DNA of 45,647 bases from Thiomicrorhabdus sp. (GCA_026989175.1 JALSJT010000180.1:1-45647); one strand, 5' to 3'; positions 37,001 to 45,595 are shown, counted from the first letter of the stretch. Notes: generated by a model not told the origin, from the sequence alone. Numbers and translations: made by a program.

Positions 37001-37181
37001 CACTTATTCCCCCCCAAAAAAACATCCATCCATACTTGTCAGCATTAACGGTTGAAATAAATTTGCTTAAATCATCGACCTTAAACTCATGTTCATGCCA
37101 TGTAAGATCTGATTTCAAAAACTTCAGCACTTTCAGCAACCAACTTAAGTCCTAAATGCACTCCAAAACTCTTGATTTCAT
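36984..37181 (-). pseudogene. Possible remnant of a small gene, interrupted by a stop
   Basis: On the minus strand a frame starting at ATG 37181 reads nine codons, meets TAG at 37154-37152, then stays open for 55 codons with plausible protein composition (SDLTWHEHEFKVDDLSKFIS...) up to a TAA at 36986-36984. That end lies inside cheW, antisense to it. I do not recognise the protein. It could be chance. The rest of the 37001-37362 gap shows only two G/C tracts (37009-37015 and 37337-37343) and no other gene. Confidence 0.25.
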
Positions 37182-37362
37182 AGAAACTTAAAAGTAGACG
37201 ACGAACCTATGGGGTGCACGGGTAATGATGGAAAAATGGTATTTAGATTTGAAAAAAAATCATGATATGAACTGTCATCAACATACAACGGACGAACATA
37301 AACTACGCCCAAATATTTACAGGTTTGGATAAGATAGGGGGGGAATTTAAAAACCCAAAATT

Positions 37363-38286
37363 CTACAAAGTCCGAGTAATCTCCCGAGTCCCTTCTAACG
37401 CCTTAATCGCCTCATTCGCGCGCATAAACAGGGTTTGACTGTCCTCTTCGCTGTCGCGTAGTTCGGTGATGCCTGCGTGGCTGGTGAGGCAGGTGGTTAT
37501 GTTGTCTTCGAGTTTGATGGTTTGGGCGGCGATGGTCTCTTGCGCCAGTTTGGCGATTCGGAAGGCATCTACTGCTTTGACTTCGGGCAGGACAATCATG
37601 AATTGATCGCAACTTAATCGACCGATGTAACCTAAATCGTTCACCACGTTTTTAATGGCGTGCGCGGTGGATAAAATGGCTTTATCGCCCGCTTCGTGTC
37701 CGTAGGCATCGGTGATGCGTTTGAAGCAGTCTAGGTTGATTTTGATGAGTGACAAGGCTTGGTTATTTAACCGTGCCTTATTGAGCTCTTCGTCTACTAA
37801 ACCCAGAAAAAAATCTCGATTGTAAAGATCGGTGAGCGGGTCTTTGGAGGAGAGGTGTTCGATCTGCTCCTCCATGTGTTTGCGACTGCTGATATTGATG
37901 GCGAGCCAGATAACGGCAGGTTGGTCGTAAGTACCTTCTTTGATTGGGTACACCCGTGCTTCATACCATTGTCCGCCTTTGGGGCCTTCGATGACGCCAT
38001 CAATTTCGTTATTGGCGAGTTGGTATTCAATCTCTTGCAGGCGGTTGGCTTCAATGGCGCGTTGCACCACTTTTAAGAAGCGATCCGCCATCCCTTTGGG
38101 CAAAACATCATGATAATTTTTGCCTAATAAACTGGAGCCATCGGCATACAAACTGCGCTCTTGTCCGCCAATGATATCAAGGTAAGTGCCATCTTGACCC
38201 ATTACAAAAATAGGGTCAGGCATGGCATTGGCGATGGCTTCTAAATGCGATAAACTGGCGTGGGTTTCGGTCGTCGTGTCGCTCAT
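37363..38286 (-). CDS. PAS protein with degenerate GGDEF domain
   Basis: The 307-residue cytosolic protein has an N-terminal PAS domain (AIANAMPDPIFVMGQDGTYL, about residues 15-135, ending in the PAC-like stretch AVIWLAINISSRKHMEEQ). A GGDEF-type domain follows (DPLTDLYNRDFFLGLVDEEL ... NLDCFKRITDAYGHEAGDKAI). The active-site loop, normally GGDEF, reads SCDQF (residues 225-229), so diguanylate cyclase activity is unlikely; a sensing or binding role is more plausible. It is on the strand opposite to the chemotaxis genes and starts 3 bases after the ettA stop, so it is probably co-transcribed with ettA. Confidence 0.85.
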   Translation of the reverse strand: MSDTTTETHASLSHLEAIANAMPDPIFVMGQDGTYLDIIGGQERSLYADGSSLLGKNYHDVLPKGMADRFLKVVQRAIEANRLQEIEYQLANNEIDGVIEGPKGGQWYEARVYPIKEGTYDQPAVIWLAINISSRKHMEEQIEHLSSKDPLTDLYNRDFFLGLVDEELNKARLNNQALSLIKINLDCFKRITDAYGHEAGDKAILSTAHAIKNVVNDLGYIGRLSCDQFMIVLPEVKAVDAFRIAKLAQETIAAQTIKLEDNITTCLTSHAGITELRDSEEDSQTLFMRANEAIKALEGTREITRTL

Positions 38287-38289
38287 GGG

Positions 38290-39960
38290 TTAGCCCTTTG
38301 AAATTGGTTTGTACTTAATACGATGTGGTTGTGCGGCATCGGCACCTTTACGGCGTTTTAAGTCCGCTTCGTAGTCTGAGAAATTCCCTTCAAACCACTC
38401 AACGTGCGAGTCACCTTCAAACGCGAGCATGTGGGTGGCGATGCGATCTAAGAACCAGCGATCATGGGAGATCACTACGGCACAGCCTGCAAATTCCAAT
38501 AGTGCCTCTTCAAGGGCGCGTAAAGTTTCCACGTCTAAATCATTGGTCGGCTCATCCAGTAGTAGTAAGTTTCCGCCACTTCTCAGAGTTTTGGCGAGGT
38601 GAACACGATTGCGCTCTCCCCCTGAAAGAGTACCAATTTTTTTTTGTTGATCGCCACCTCTAAAGTTAAAGCGGCTGCAATAGGCGCGGGAGTTGACTTC
38701 GATGTTGCCCACCATAAAATTTTCATCCCCCCCTGATATTTCTTGCCATACAGTATTGTCGTCATTAAGCGAGTCGCGGCTTTGGTCAACAAACGAGAGC
38801 TGTACGGTTTCACCAAACTCAATGGTGCCTGAATCGGGTTGTTCTTGCCCAGTGAACATTTTAAATAGGGTCGATTTACCTGCACCGTTGGCACCCACGA
38901 TACCGACAATTCCCCCTTGTGGTAGTCTAAAAGAGAGGTCGTCAATCAGCAAGCGATCGCCAAAGCTTTTGGAAAGGTTGTTGACCTCAAGAACTTTTTG
39001 CCCAAGGCGTTCAGCAACGGGAATAAAAATCTCATTGGTTTCGTTCCGTTTTTGGTGCTCAACACTGCTGAGTTCATCAAAGCGTGCCATACGAGCTTTG
39101 GATTTTGCGTGTCGACCTTTGGCGTTGGAGCGTACCCACTCCAGCTCACTTTGAATCGTTTTCATTCGTGCCGCTTCGGACTTAGACTCTTGTTGCAGAC
39201 GCTTTTCTTTTTGCTCTAACCAAGAGGAGTAGTTGCCTTCGTAGGGAATTCCTTCGCCACGATCCAGCTCTAAAATCCACTGAGCGGCGTTGTCTAAGAA
39301 GTAACGATCATGGGTGATGGCGACCACGGTACCTGTAAAGTCGAGTAAAAAGCGTTCTAGCCAAGCGATGGATTCGGCATCCAAATGGTTGGTTGGCTCA
39401 TCCAATAACAGCATGTCGGGCTTTTCGAGTAGCAGTTTACACAGAGCCACACGACGACGTTCACCACCAGAAAGTTTACTCACATCGGCATCCCAAGGGG
39501 GAAGTCGTAATGCATCGGCGGCAATGTCTAAGGTACGTTCAATGTTGTGACCATCTTTGGCTTGAATGATGTCTTCGATTTCAGCCTGTTTTTTAGCCAG
39601 CGCATCAAAATCCGCATCGGGTTCGGCGTAAGCGGCATAGACAGCATCCAGTTCTGCCAGCGCATTGGTAACTTCAGACACCGCTTCTTCAATATTGCCA
39701 CGCACATCTTTGCTCTCATCCAACTGAGGCTCTTGGGCAAGATAGCCAATTTTAATCCCTGGTTGTGGACGTGCTTCACCAATAATATCAGTGTCTAACC
39801 CCGCCATAATTTTTAATAGGGTTGATTTACCTGAACCATTTAAGCCTAACACCCCAATTTTTGCCCCCGGAAAAAACGAGAGGGAGATGTCTTTTAAAAT
39901 TTGACGATTGGGTGGAACCACTTTTCCAACGCGGTTCATGGTGTAAACAAACTGAGCCAT
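38290..39960 (-). CDS. ettA: Energy-dependent translational throttle protein EttA (ABC-F)
   Basis: EttA is a ribosome-associated ABC-F ATPase that binds the E site and gates entry into elongation according to ATP/ADP ratio. Both ATPase domains are complete: Walker A GLNGSGKST and GANGAGKST, signatures LSGGERRRV and LSGGERNRV, and Walker B LLLDEPTNHLD and LLLDEPTNDLD. The start is put at ATG 39960 (MAQFVYTMNRVGKVVPP), giving 556 residues, about the length of E. coli EttA. A longer frame runs upstream into the repeat element and is not credible. A G7 tract on the coding strand lies at 38727-38733. Confidence 0.95.
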   Translation of the reverse strand: MAQFVYTMNRVGKVVPPNRQILKDISLSFFPGAKIGVLGLNGSGKSTLLKIMAGLDTDIIGEARPQPGIKIGYLAQEPQLDESKDVRGNIEEAVSEVTNALAELDAVYAAYAEPDADFDALAKKQAEIEDIIQAKDGHNIERTLDIAADALRLPPWDADVSKLSGGERRRVALCKLLLEKPDMLLLDEPTNHLDAESIAWLERFLLDFTGTVVAITHDRYFLDNAAQWILELDRGEGIPYEGNYSSWLEQKEKRLQQESKSEAARMKTIQSELEWVRSNAKGRHAKSKARMARFDELSSVEHQKRNETNEIFIPVAERLGQKVLEVNNLSKSFGDRLLIDDLSFRLPQGGIVGIVGANGAGKSTLFKMFTGQEQPDSGTIEFGETVQLSFVDQSRDSLNDDNTVWQEISGGDENFMVGNIEVNSRAYCSRFNFRGGDQQKKIGTLSGGERNRVHLAKTLRSGGNLLLLDEPTNDLDVETLRALEEALLEFAGCAVVISHDRWFLDRIATHMLAFEGDSHVEWFEGNFSDYEADLKRRKGADAAQPHRIKYKPISKG

Positions 39961-39988
39961 GTAAATTTTCCTATTTTTTTGAAAAATA

Positions 39989-40147
39989 GAGACCTTTGCA
40001 CGAGAGGGGCGCGAGAGAAAAAAAGGATGAAATTTGGCTGATTGAGGCGTAAATCGTAGTGAATACCTAGGTATTCGCAAGATTTTCAACAAAAATCAGG
40101 CGTATTTCAGCCTTTTTTATCCGTGCATCCTTTCGTGCAAAGGTCTC
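39989..40147. mobile_element. MITE-like element with 15-bp terminal inverted repeats (copy 2)
   Basis: GAGACCTTTGCACGA (39989-40003) and TCGTGCAAAGGTCTC (40133-40147) are perfect inverted repeats, the same termini as the element at 2625-2768. The four bases AATA flank both ends (39985-39988 and 40148-40151), a possible target duplication. The 159-bp interior is non-coding and has a perfect 16-bp palindrome GAATACCTAGGTATTC (40061-40076) at its centre. It sits 28 bases upstream of the ettA start, so it may affect ettA transcription. The rest of the ettA-glyA gap holds only a weak possible glyA promoter (TTGGTT/TAGAAT near 40277-40306). Confidence 0.82.
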
Positions 40148-40354
40148 AATAAATAATGAGGGTCACTTTACCTAAAAATAGGAGACAGTTAAAGAGGTAA
40201 ACCGCTAAGGAGTCTATTTATATGAATAAATCGGGGGATAACATGAGATGAATTCACGTTTAAGGCGAGTTTAAAATTGGTTATTTGGCTTGAAAAAAGG
40301 TAGAATTAGCCCTTTTAAAGACCCCTACTATTTCTGAAACGGAGAGCCTGAAAG

Positions 40355-41626
40355 ATGTTCACAAAATCTATGACAATTGCTGGTTATGATGACTTAATTG
40401 CCGATGCAATTAAAAATGAAGAGACGCGTCAAGAATCGCATATTGAATTGATCGCCTCTGAAAACTATACCAGCCCGCGTGTGATGGAGGCTCAAGGCTC
40501 TTACTTTACCAATAAATATGCGGAAGGCTATCCAGGAAAGCGTTATTACGGTGGGTGTGAGTTTGCCGATGTGGTGGAACAAGCGGCGATTGACCGTGCC
40601 AAAGAGTTGTTTGGTGCAGATTATGCCAATGTGCAACCGCACTCTGGTTCTCAAGCCAATGCAGCGGTTTACATGGCATTGGTTAAGCCGGGTGACACCA
40701 TTTTAGGAATGAGTTTGGCGCATGGCGGTCATTTAACACATGGTTCGCATGTGAGTTTTTCAGGTAAAATTTATAATGCAGTTCAGTATGGTATTGATCC
40801 TGTTTCAGGCCAAATTGATTACGATGAAGTGCAAGCGTTGGCGAATGAACATCTGCCTAAAATGATTGTGGCAGGTTTTTCAGCATATTCACAAGTGATT
40901 GATTGGGCACGTTTCCGTGAAATTGCCGATTCGATTGGGGCGTATCTGTTTGTGGATATGGCGCACGTGGCAGGCTTGATTGCGGGGGGCGAGTATCCGA
41001 ACCCGATCGAGTTCGCACATGTGGTAACCACCACAACCCATAAAACGTTACGTGGCCCGCGCGGTGGTCTAATTTTGTCGAAAGGTCATCCAGATCTTGA
41101 GAAAAAATTAAATTCAGCGATTTTTCCCGGTGGACAAGGTGGGCCATTGGTGCATGTGATGGCGGCTAAAGCGGTTTCATTTAAAGAGTGTTTAGAGCCT
41201 GAATGGAAAGCCTACTGCCAAAATGTCATTAAAAATGCCAAAGCGATGGCGGATGTCTTTATGGCACGTGGTTGTGATGTGGTTTCGGGTGGAACGGAGA
41301 ATCACCTGTTTTTAGTGAGCTTAATTAAAAAAGGCTTAACGGGTAAATTAGTGGATGCGGCATTGGATGCGGCACACATTACCATTAATAAAAATGCGGT
41401 ACCGAATGATCCAATGTCACCCTTTGTGACCAGTGGAATTCGTGTTGGAACCGCTGCGGCAACCACGCGTGGTTTTACCGAAGAAGATTGCGTTAATCTA
41501 GCGACATGGATGTGTGACGTGATTGATTCGTGTCATCAAGAAACTGAAAGCTGGGATGCCGATGTGGTGGCGGATGTTTGTCAAAAAGTGACAAAGCTCT
41601 GTGCAGATAAGCCTGTTTATAAGTAA
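40355..41626 (+). CDS. glyA: Serine hydroxymethyltransferase
   Basis: This PLP enzyme converts serine and tetrahydrofolate to glycine and 5,10-methylene-tetrahydrofolate, the main source of one-carbon units. The 423-residue product has [20 protein letters not shown], the substrate-binding stretch [15 protein letters not shown], and the PLP-lysine motif [14 protein letters not shown] near residue 230. The ribosome-binding site GGAGA is 9 bases from ATG 40355; a second in-frame ATG (MTIAGYDD) is five codons later. It has its own terminator, so the following nrdR-rib genes form a separate unit or depend on read-through. Confidence 0.97.
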   Translation: MFTKSMTIAGYDDLIADAIKNEETRQESHIELIASENYTSPRVMEAQGSYFTNKYAEGYPGKRYYGGCEFADVVEQAAIDRAKELFGADYANVQPHSGSQANAAVYMALVKPGDTILGMSLAHGGHLTHGSHVSFSGKIYNAVQYGIDPVSGQIDYDEVQALANEHLPKMIVAGFSAYSQVIDWARFREIADSIGAYLFVDMAHVAGLIAGGEYPNPIEFAHVVTTTTHKTLRGPRGGLILSKGHPDLEKKLNSAIFPGGQGGPLVHVMAAKAVSFKECLEPEWKAYCQNVIKNAKAMADVFMARGCDVVSGGTENHLFLVSLIKKGLTGKLVDAALDAAHITINKNAVPNDPMSPFVTSGIRVGTAAATTRGFTEEDCVNLATWMCDVIDSCHQETESWDADVVADVCQKVTKLCADKPVYK

Positions 41627-41662
41627 TTCAATTGATGAGTGCGTAATGTACTCAAATAGATG

Positions 41663-41702
41663 AAAACCACCTGTGCAATGACTTGCAAGGTGGTTTTTTT
41701 AT
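41663..41702 (+). terminator. Rho-independent terminator after glyA
   Basis: AAAACCACCT (41663-41672) pairs with AGGTGGTTTT (41688-41697), with an additional TGCA/TGCA pairing inside the loop, and is followed by T residues. It lies between glyA and nrdR. Confidence 0.88.
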
Positions 41703-41731
41703 ATTTAGGAATGAGTAGGGGGGGGAGAAAA

Positions 41732-42232
41732 ATGCACTGTCCATTTTGTAATGCGCCAGAAACCAAAGTCGTCGATTCGCGTTTAGCGACCGAAGGGGCA
41801 CAAGTTCGACGACGCAGAGAGTGTATGGGGTGTGGCGAGCGTTATACCACCTATGAAACCGCGGAACTCTCACTGCCCAGAGTGGTAAAAAGTGATGGAA
41901 ACCGTGAAAAATTTGATGAACAGAAGATTCGCAAGGGGCTGATTAAAGCGTTAGAAAAACGCCCCATTGAAAGTGATGAGATTGATCGCGTTGCCAGTCA
42001 AATTACCAAGCGTTTGATGACCGAAGGGGTACGAGAGATTCCGTCGAATACCTTGGGTGAGTGGGTAATGGAAGCGTTGCAAGAGCTAGATCAAGTGGCG
42101 TATGTTCGTTTTGCATCGGTCTACCGTTCATTTCAAGATGTGAATGCGTTTCAAGAGGAGATTGATAAATTAGTCAAAGCCACACGTGCGAAAAGTATGA
42201 GCGGCAATGCAAATAATGGTTATAAAAGTTAA
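41732..42232 (+). CDS. nrdR: Transcriptional repressor NrdR
   Basis: NrdR senses (d)ATP and represses ribonucleotide reductase genes. The start is ATG 41732, which makes the protein begin [17 protein letters not shown], the four-Cys zinc ribbon (CPFC ... CMGC). The ATP-cone domain follows ([26 protein letters not shown]). The 166-residue length fits. The only sequence that can serve as ribosome-binding site is the tract GGGGGGGGAGA (41718-41728), an instance of the repeated G-tract oligomer. The gene overlaps ribD, the common nrdR-ribD arrangement. Confidence 0.95.
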   Translation: MHCPFCNAPETKVVDSRLATEGAQVRRRRECMGCGERYTTYETAELSLPRVVKSDGNREKFDEQKIRKGLIKALEKRPIESDEIDRVASQITKRLMTEGVREIPSNTLGEWVMEALQELDQVAYVRFASVYRSFQDVNAFQEEIDKLVKATRAKSMSGNANNGYKS

Positions 42233-43382
42233 TCCTGTGACAACTTGTAACGCATCCGTCGATGACCAGCACTATATGCAACACGCATTAACCTTAGCTC
42301 AAAAAGGGCGCTACTCTACAAAACCTAACCCCGCAGTAGGGTGTGTACTGGTGAATGCGGGAAAAGTGGTTGGCACAGGGTGGCACCTTCAAGCGGGGCA
42401 GCCCCATGCAGAGCGTCATGCGTTAGAGCAAGCGGGCGATTTAGCCATGGGTGCAACGGCGTATGTAACGCTCGAACCCTGTTCACACTTTGGTCGCACT
42501 TCGCCTTGTTCGAATGCGTTGATTGAGGGGGGGGTAAAAAAAGTTTGGGTGGCGATGTTAGACCCCAATCCACTGGTCTCAGGGCAAGGGGTTGAACAAC
42601 TTAAACAAGCAGGTATTGAGGTTGAGGTGGGGTTGTTAGAAGCGGATGCTTTGGTCTTAAATACAGGCTTTGTACGCCGAATGGAGCAAGGCTTGCCTTA
42701 TGTGATCTTAAAGATGGCGAGTAGTTTGGATGGTCGAACCGCACTGCAAAATGGTGAAAGTAAGTGGATTACCGGCGCAGAGTCGCGTTTAGAAGTGCAC
42801 AAGTTACGCGCGGCTTGTGGTGCTCTTATTACAGGCATTGGAACCGTGTTGGCAGACAACCCGAGTTTAAATGTGCGTCTGCCAGATGAGATGTTGGCAG
42901 AGATGAATTTGACGGTTGAAACCTGTCAACCGTTACGGGTAGTATTGGATGCGGAACTAAATATGCCGTTGAATGCTAAAATGTTGACCTGCTCTGGTCG
43001 AACGTTGATTGTGGTGAGTGAGGCGTGTTTAGAAAAACAAGCCGAGCGCACTGCGCTATTGAAAGCAAAAGGGGTTGAGTTTCTGGCGGTTTCATCGCTT
43101 GCGGGAAAATTGGATATTCAAGCTGTATTGCACTACCTTGCAAAACATGAACAAATTAATACCGCCATGGTAGAATCAGGCGCGACGCTCGCAGGGGCTT
43201 TTTTAGCGGACAGTTTGGTGGATGAGTTGCACAACTTTATCGCACCTTGTGTTTTGGGCGATCAAGCCAAACCGATGTTTGTTCTGCCTACGATTCAAAC
43301 TATGAACGACAAAATTCAATTGCAAATGGTATCTATTGAGCAATTTGGTGAAGACGTGAGAATCGTTTTAAAAAGGAAGTAA
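42207..43382 (+). CDS. ribD: Bifunctional riboflavin biosynthesis deaminase/reductase RibD
   Basis: RibD deaminates the pyrimidine from GTP cyclohydrolase II and then reduces its ribose side chain, steps 2 and 3 of riboflavin synthesis. The N-terminal deaminase domain has the zinc motif HAERHAL and [16 protein letters not shown]. The C-terminal NADPH reductase domain has [14 protein letters not shown] and [15 protein letters not shown]. The start is uncertain: ATG 42207 or 42216 overlap nrdR, and GTG 42237 follows its stop; none has a good ribosome-binding site, suggesting coupling. A G8 run (42527-42534) lies in the deaminase domain. Confidence 0.95.
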   Translation: MQIMVIKVNPVTTCNASVDDQHYMQHALTLAQKGRYSTKPNPAVGCVLVNAGKVVGTGWHLQAGQPHAERHALEQAGDLAMGATAYVTLEPCSHFGRTSPCSNALIEGGVKKVWVAMLDPNPLVSGQGVEQLKQAGIEVEVGLLEADALVLNTGFVRRMEQGLPYVILKMASSLDGRTALQNGESKWITGAESRLEVHKLRAACGALITGIGTVLADNPSLNVRLPDEMLAEMNLTVETCQPLRVVLDAELNMPLNAKMLTCSGRTLIVVSEACLEKQAERTALLKAKGVEFLAVSSLAGKLDIQAVLHYLAKHEQINTAMVESGATLAGAFLADSLVDELHNFIAPCVLGDQAKPMFVLPTIQTMNDKIQLQMVSIEQFGEDVRIVLKRK

Positions 43383-43384
43383 CC

Positions 43385-44035
43385 ATGTTTACAGGAATTA
43401 TTGCTGCCACAGGGAAGATCGCCAATATTGAACCGCAAAATGGCGATTGGAAAGTTACCGTTCATACGGGTCAGTTGGATATGGACGATGTGCAACTGGG
43501 CGATAGCATTGCCGCCAATGGCATCTGTTTAACCGCCATTGAATTTGGCAATGACTATTATGTTGCCGACGTGTCCGGTGAAACCTTAAAAGTGACTACG
43601 GCAGGCGACTGGAAAGTCGGCACGCCTGTGAATCTCGAAAAAGCATTACGCCTGCAAGATCGCCTAGGTGGTCATTTAGTTAGCGGTCATGTGGATGGTG
43701 TTGGCGTTGTGAAAAACATCAGAGAAGAGGGACGGTCGTGGCGTTATGACATTGAAGCACCACTGCCTTTGGCAAAATACATTGCCGCTAAAGGCTCTAT
43801 TTGTATGAATGGCATTAGCCTCACGGTTAACCAAGTGGATGCGTGTGTGTTTGATGTTAATATCGTGCCACACACTCGACAAGAGACCACCATTAAAGAC
43901 TTTACCGAAGGGACACGAGTGAACCTTGAAGTGGATCTGCTCGCGCGTTATTTAGAGAGAATGATGAGTGCACCACAAGCCGAAAAAAGTGCCAGTATCA
44001 CCCCACAATTTTTAGCAGAAAACGGATTTAAATAG
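43385..44035 (+). CDS. ribE: Riboflavin synthase alpha chain
   Basis: This enzyme dismutates two 6,7-dimethyl-8-ribityllumazine molecules into riboflavin. The 216-residue product shows the two lumazine-binding repeats, each with a family motif: MFTGIIAATGKI with GICLTAIEFGNDY, and HLVSGHVDGVGVV with GISLTVNQVD. It starts two bases after the ribD stop, with AAAGGAAG as ribosome-binding site. The gene for lumazine synthase (ribH), its partner, is not in the window. Confidence 0.96.
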   Translation: MFTGIIAATGKIANIEPQNGDWKVTVHTGQLDMDDVQLGDSIAANGICLTAIEFGNDYYVADVSGETLKVTTAGDWKVGTPVNLEKALRLQDRLGGHLVSGHVDGVGVVKNIREEGRSWRYDIEAPLPLAKYIAAKGSICMNGISLTVNQVDACVFDVNIVPHTRQETTIKDFTEGTRVNLEVDLLARYLERMMSAPQAEKSASITPQFLAENGFK

Positions 44036-44037
44036 CC

Positions 44038-45153
44038 ATGCAGTTAAACACCATTGAAGAACTGATTGAAGATTACAAACAAGGTAAAATGGTCATCCTC
44101 ATGGATGATGAAGACCGAGAAAATGAAGGCGATTTATTGATTCCCTCTTCACTGGTTACCGCGGAAGACATTAACTTTATGGCGCGTTACGGACGGGGAT
44201 TAATCTGTTTAACGCTCACCCGTGAACGCTGTCATCAACTGCATTTACCATTGATGGTAAAAGACAACTCCGACCCACATGGCACGCCATTTACGGTTTC
44301 CATTGAAGCGGCAGAAGGCGTGACGACAGGTATTTCTGCAGCGGATAGAGCTGTGACCGTAAGAGCGGCCGTTGCTCCGGATGCTGGACCCGCAGACATT
44401 GTGACCCCTGGGCATATCTTTCCGTTAATGGCGCAACCCGGTGGTGTTTTAACCCGTGCAGGGCATACTGAGGCGGGCTGTGATTTAGCGCGTTTGGCAG
44501 GATTAGAAGCCTCCTCAGTCATTGTTGAAATCATGAATGAAGACGGTTCGATGGCGCGTCGTGATGACCTGGAAGGCTATGCCAAACAGCACAATCTAAA
44601 AATGGGTACCATCGCTGATTTAATTGAATATCGTTTGCAAAACGAGCAGACCATTGAGCGGGTCTCTGAGTGTAAACTGCCGACCGAATTTGGTGAGTTT
44701 AAACTTATTGGTTATCAAGATGTTTTAGAGCACAAAGCGCACTTTGCGTTGGTTTATGGCGCATTAAGTTCTGAGACTGCCGCACTGGTTCGAGTGCATA
44801 TGCTGGATACCTTATGCGATGCATTTGCCTCCAGTCGAGAAGAGTGCGGTTGGTCGTTGCGCTCTGCGATGAAGCAAATTACCGAAGAGGGTTCGGGCGT
44901 GATAGTGGTACTGCGTAAACATGAAGAAGCGACTGAACTATTGGATAAAATTCAGTCTTTTCATATGAAAGATTTAGGTATACATGCCCCCGAAATGTGC
45001 CATGAAGACGATATTAAAACCTTTGGCTTAGGCGCACAAATCCTGTCCGATTTAGGGCTGAAAAAGTTAAAAGTCATCGGCTCTGCGGCCAAAATGAATG
45101 GCTTAAGCGGCTTTGGCTTAGAGATTACGGAAGTGGTCGAAAAACAGTTATAA
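44038..45153 (+). CDS. ribB: DHBP synthase with degenerate GTP cyclohydrolase II-like domain (RibBX type)
   Basis: The N-terminal domain makes 3,4-dihydroxy-2-butanone 4-phosphate from ribulose 5-phosphate for riboflavin synthesis. Its active-site motif DDEDRENEGDL (residues 23-33) and HTEAGCDLARLAG are intact. The C-terminal half has the GTP cyclohydrolase II fold (GEFKLIGYQD, ALVRVH, MKQITEEGSGVIVVLR), but the zinc cysteines are mostly lost. Asp257 and Glu268 stand where Cys is expected and only Cys270 remains; the REGRGIGL-type motif reads RKHEEATEL. It is therefore unlikely to hydrolyse GTP, matching the RibBX class, and a true ribA should be elsewhere. It starts two bases after ribE. Confidence 0.93.
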   Translation: MQLNTIEELIEDYKQGKMVILMDDEDRENEGDLLIPSSLVTAEDINFMARYGRGLICLTLTRERCHQLHLPLMVKDNSDPHGTPFTVSIEAAEGVTTGISAADRAVTVRAAVAPDAGPADIVTPGHIFPLMAQPGGVLTRAGHTEAGCDLARLAGLEASSVIVEIMNEDGSMARRDDLEGYAKQHNLKMGTIADLIEYRLQNEQTIERVSECKLPTEFGEFKLIGYQDVLEHKAHFALVYGALSSETAALVRVHMLDTLCDAFASSREECGWSLRSAMKQITEEGSGVIVVLRKHEEATELLDKIQSFHMKDLGIHAPEMCHEDDIKTFGLGAQILSDLGLKKLKVIGSAAKMNGLSGFGLEITEVVEKQL

Positions 45154-45155
45154 GT

Positions 45156-45530
45156 ATGAAAAAGTATTATAAAGTAGGGTATTTAAAATCGAGTATTGTT
45201 TTGGTCACGGCGCTGCTTTTTAGTGGCGTAACACTCGCCGCAGAGAAGCAAAAAGCTTGTGTAAAACAGCAACAAGAACAGGATTGGTCGAGTGCTCGTG
45301 CCGTGGTTACAACGGTCATGAGCGGTGCTGAACTCAATACGGTGGTAGGCAGTTATACCAAATTTAAAGCCTCACAAACTTATGCGGTGATGGTAGGCGA
45401 AGATAAGCAAGTCCATATTTTAACGTTATCGCCTCATGCAATGGGTCAGCTACCTTTTTTTGAACAAGAGGTGAAAGATCAGTTGGGTAAAAAGTGGAAG
45501 GTAAAAGCGGGGCATTGGTTCTGTTATTGA
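45156..45530 (+). CDS. Small exported protein of unknown function
   Basis: The 124-residue product has a basic N-terminus, a hydrophobic stretch (SSIVLVTALLFSGVTLA, about residues 12-28) and a likely signal peptidase site after LAA, so it should be periplasmic or secreted. The mature part has two Cys (KACVKQ near the start and WFCY at the end) that could form a disulfide. It begins two bases after the ribBX stop and so appears to be the last gene of that operon. I do not recognise the family and assign no function. A G8 tract follows 13 bases after the stop. Confidence 0.8.
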   Translation: MKKYYKVGYLKSSIVLVTALLFSGVTLAAEKQKACVKQQQEQDWSSARAVVTTVMSGAELNTVVGSYTKFKASQTYAVMVGEDKQVHILTLSPHAMGQLPFFEQEVKDQLGKKWKVKAGHWFCY

Positions 45531-45560
45531 AGCGGAAGAATAGGGGGGGGAAGAAATTTA

Positions 45561-45595
45561 AAAAACCGCTTTAATTTTTTTATATTAGAGCGGTT
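45561..45595 (-). terminator. Convergent terminator, U-tract on the minus strand
   Basis: AACCGCT (45564-45570) and AGCGGTT (45589-45595) form a 7-bp stem with an 18-base loop. Read on the minus strand the hairpin is followed by TTTTTT, so it would best terminate a minus-strand gene lying to the right of the window; it may also stop the rib operon. The last 52 bases have a minus-strand frame open to 45601, too short to identify. Confidence 0.55.

Noticed and set aside
39961-40092. N-terminal extension of ettA by 44 codons
   Set aside because: The extension is translated from the inverted-repeat element and leader; the family start MAQFVYTMNRVG is at 39960.
41660-41731. Earlier ATG for nrdR adding 24 codons
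   Set aside because: It starts inside the glyA terminator hairpin, and NrdR proteins begin directly with the zinc ribbon M-x-C-P-x-C.
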